The notes beneath the pieces are model-generated. The model did not search any database. It was not told the DNA's origin and worked only from the letters and a program-made list of their open reading frames with translations. The translations under genes and the position numbers were made by a program. From NCBI GenBank assembly GCA_025617745.1, contig CM046853.1:2600873-2664872 (forward strand): a DNA stretch of 64,000 nt, written 5' to 3'. The stretch is from Heliocidaris erythrogramma. Its lineage: Eukaryota; Echinodermata; Echinoidea; Camarodonta; Echinometridae. Position 1 is the first letter of the stretch. Every line of letters begins with the position of its first letter. This document shows positions 61,546-64,000 of the stretch, one piece after another.

Positions 61546-64000
61546 TTATAAAACGGGTCGGCAGTATGATTATGAAGTCTATAAAAATGGTTACGCACCC
61601 CATAGAAACGCAAAGAGTCGCACAGTCACGGAGGCTGCCATTTGCTTTCCTGGATGACATCACATAAGCGCAGCCAACAAAAGTCGTGCATGTTTCAGTG
61701 CGCGCATGTAATCCCTGCGCTAAAATAACAAACTACAAGATTTCAGTGCGTTTTAAGTTTGGACGCACACCAGAGTTACGCGTACGCGCAGCTCAGCCGT
61801 GCGTTAGTACCTTTTTGCTATGCGTTAGTACTTTTTTTTTGCATGGTCAAGTGGTGTTATTTGACCAATCAGGATGACTACATTCTTGAACCCGTTTTAT
61901 AAATAATGTTAACTATAATAAAAATAATAGTAATTTGTTCTTTTATAGCACATTTCATGAACGTGGGCACTCTCAATGCACTTTACAATGTATATTGTTT
62001 ACAATTATATGAAACATTTATGGAAGAAAAAAGTTTTCAGCTGTAATGGGTATAATAGTAATAGTAATGATTTATGATGTACCTACTCCACATAACTATT
62101 ATGCTTAAGGCACATTTCAGTAGAGAAGAATGTGAGAATACAAACAAACACTAAACGATACTGTAGGAAAATCAAATGGAAAGCAAATGTTGAACAAATG
62201 AGTTTTGATGGAATTTGTAAAACAGTATGGTACATTATAAATAACTAGTGGCAATTGATTCTGACTGTAAGATTAGGCATGTTCATATTACCAACCCCCT
62301 TGTATCACATTTTCAGGAAATAATGCATGCTAAGTTCATGGACTAGGTCTGTATGAATTGATTCCCCTTCTGTACTAGTATTGACTACTTTTTCATTCCC
62401 AAATCCATTCTACATACATGCAGGTCATCGTTGGATAGGCTATGTTGGATGAAGATGATTTCAAATGATAATGGGGTAGCAGTGTCTTACTTGTTAAGGT
62501 CAAAATCTAAATGCCTCGTCAAAAAGGATATGTAATATTTCTAACAGAGTAAAACAAGTCTGACATGTTAAAGCCCTAAGTTTCCCATAAGAAATATAGT
62601 TAGGATGTATGGATTGCTTGTGAAATTCTCTTTAATTTTCATATATAACTTTAAAATAATGGTACTGTAAAATAGGTAAATAAGAACAAAATTTAATGCA
62701 GAATCGTCAAGAGTAAAAAAGTAGTGTCTGTATCATTCCCAAGAATTGACATCAAAAATGCTTGTTCTAGTATTTGCTCCTAGTCACCCTATTCTATTGT
62801 ATGTACATGAGGTTCTCATTTACTGTGATCACCATTCAGCATTATTTCTCACACTTTCTTTTTAATGCACTTTCAATGCTAATGAAAAAATGAACTTATG
62901 TTATTTTATTTTTTCTTAAATGAGGACTAATATATGAACACAAATTATTTGCACATGGATTCATACATTTTAGGCATAGTCTTTACAGAATCCAAACATT
63001 GAAAGAATCTAAATTATTTAATCTGTTATCACAAAAATATAATGATATACATAAAACGATAGATTTAAAGTATAACACGCAATATGGGCACTGCTTTTCA
63101 TGAATGAAATTCTAGAACACTGGCTATAATTGCTGCTTGAAAACCAGGCTTGATTGTATCCACTTTACAATCAATTCAGTTGCATCTCATAAAAGCATTA
63201 TTGTTAGACAAGATGTGCAACAAATGCGGTTTGTTTTTATCTCCAATGCTGGGTGAATTCAATCCTACTGCGGTAGCGATGTTTGGGAGCATTGAGTATC
63301 TCTGTGCGGTAATCTTTGCCTTCCAACAGAAATCAATAGAGGCAAGATGGGGGTCTGCTCAACTGTATCTTTTCAACGAAGATGTCGGCCTATGATGTGT
63401 TCTCATTGCTTTATATACAAAACTAGCAGTGGATCATGGTGTGATTTATAGTGCACAAATTTGATTTGCTCCCCCAAACAAAATATCTGTTCTGTTGGTT
63501 ATTTTGTGCTCATATCTATTCTTAAAAGTAGATCTAGAAGTCTAAAAGTGACCTTGAGTTATGGTCTTGATAGAAGATTCTCACAGAATTAATCAAACCT
63601 TACACTGAATGTACAAAAAATACATATGAACTATCTTTTCCAACTGAGCTAATGAGAAAATTGAGCTAATCGTCCCTACACATGGTCTTGTATTTGCAAA
63701 TGTGATTGATGATTTGTAACAAGTATTTGTTAGTTTGTTAGAAATTTTGCTAGTCTAAATAATCCATTAATTACTTGGAGCAAAGTTCTTGAGGAAAGGA
63801 ATTCCATTACAAGAACTCAAGATAAGCTATATAATGAAAATATTTGTGGGAAGTGTGAAAAAAAAGTGAACGGTCAGTTCAATACCAAACAGCTTAATGG
63901 AGTACATCACAATACTATATTCAGCTTGTCTGAGTGAAAGCAATGGACATGTAAATGCATGTAGCTGCCAGCCAAAGAGTTCAGCGACAGTATACCATTT

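Larger units (their letters stand above)
33400..64000 (+). other. E-protein (class I bHLH, TCF3/TCF4/TCF12 type) gene, 5' part
   Basis: E-proteins are nuclear bHLH transcription factors that bind E-boxes as homodimers or with tissue-specific bHLH partners. Two coding exons joined across the intron 39199-43858 give SDKELSDLLDFSA|MFSPPTGG, the family's signature AD1 region (human DKELSDLLDFSAMFSPPV). AD1 recruits p300/CBP and ETO-type corepressors. Only the N-terminal part is in view. The bHLH domain and most of the protein should lie to the right of the window; I could not find further standard exons up to 64000. Long introns are usual for this family. Which vertebrate paralogue it resembles most cannot be said; invertebrates usually have one. 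Confidence 0.88.
48730..64000. other. Putative large E-protein intron, no exon found
   Basis: Fifteen kilobases of mainly unique AT-rich DNA with a few hairpin MITEs (55235-55319, 61184-61264, 61375-61545), an AAT microsatellite near 51770, the hexanucleotide array at 59461-59660, and balanced blocks near 49910-50100 and 52490-52680. I looked for exons encoding the Ser/Gly/Pro-rich middle of E-proteins and saw none, but short exons could be missed. Confidence 0.5.

Noticed and set aside
63150..63395. 81-codon frame (MIVSTLQSIQLHLIKALLLD...) as an E-protein exon
   Set aside because: No similarity to E-protein sequence and no matching acceptor/donor pair in the required phase.

Overview
The window is animal (metazoan) nuclear DNA: AT-rich, with split genes that have GT-AG introns, long introns, many palindromic miniature transposons, poly-C/poly-G runs and frequent TACATGTA motifs. 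The mix of repeat families (ends such as CAGGGGCGGATCC and CAGGCCCGTAAC) and the two recognisable genes suggest a marine invertebrate deuterostome, most likely a sea urchin or another echinoderm. The species is an inference. I see no bacterial operons, CRISPR arrays or rRNA.

Two conserved genes are identifiable. (1) MED20, Mediator subunit 20, lies on the minus strand in four coding exons between 2061 and 8839. Joining the exons at clean splice sites gives 213 residues, close to the 212 of human MED20. A YY1-type motif sits just upstream of the start codon. (2) The 5' part of a class I bHLH E-protein gene (TCF3/TCF4/TCF12 family) lies on the plus strand. It has candidate 5'UTR exons near 33.4 kb and at 35205-35269, a first coding exon at 39118-39198 carrying the AD1 motif DKELSDLLDFSA, and a second coding exon at 43859-43946. 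The bHLH exons must lie beyond the right edge. A candidate alternative last exon at 48659 would give an AD1-only micro-isoform. A third, unidentified first-exon-like ORF (10042-10178, plus strand) sits head-to-head with MED20 and ends in a perfect splice donor.

Layout: 1-2060 is MED20 3' flank with small repeats. 2061-8839 is MED20, whose 5.2-kb first intron is packed with nested inverted-repeat elements. 9.2-33 kb is a transposon graveyard. It holds a hAT-like element with an 8-bp target duplication, inside which is a smaller MITE (also with an 8-bp duplication) whose core is TTAGGG telomere-like repeat; a 4.3-kb foldback-like element with tandem-repeat arms and a 9-bp target duplication; a tRNA-Ser-like sequence; a decayed non-LTR retrotransposon tail inside a split palindromic element; and several MITEs with 5-bp duplications. 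From about 33 kb to 64 kb the sequence is the E-protein 5' region and introns. It is much cleaner, with isolated hairpin MITEs, one hexanucleotide array and several non-repetitive stretches that could be regulatory.

The best leads are the symmetrical 319-bp inverted repeat enclosing MED20 exon 1, the foldback-like element, the transposon-borne telomere-like repeat, the 137-bp perfect hairpin just before the orphan exon, and the possible AD1-only E-protein isoform.
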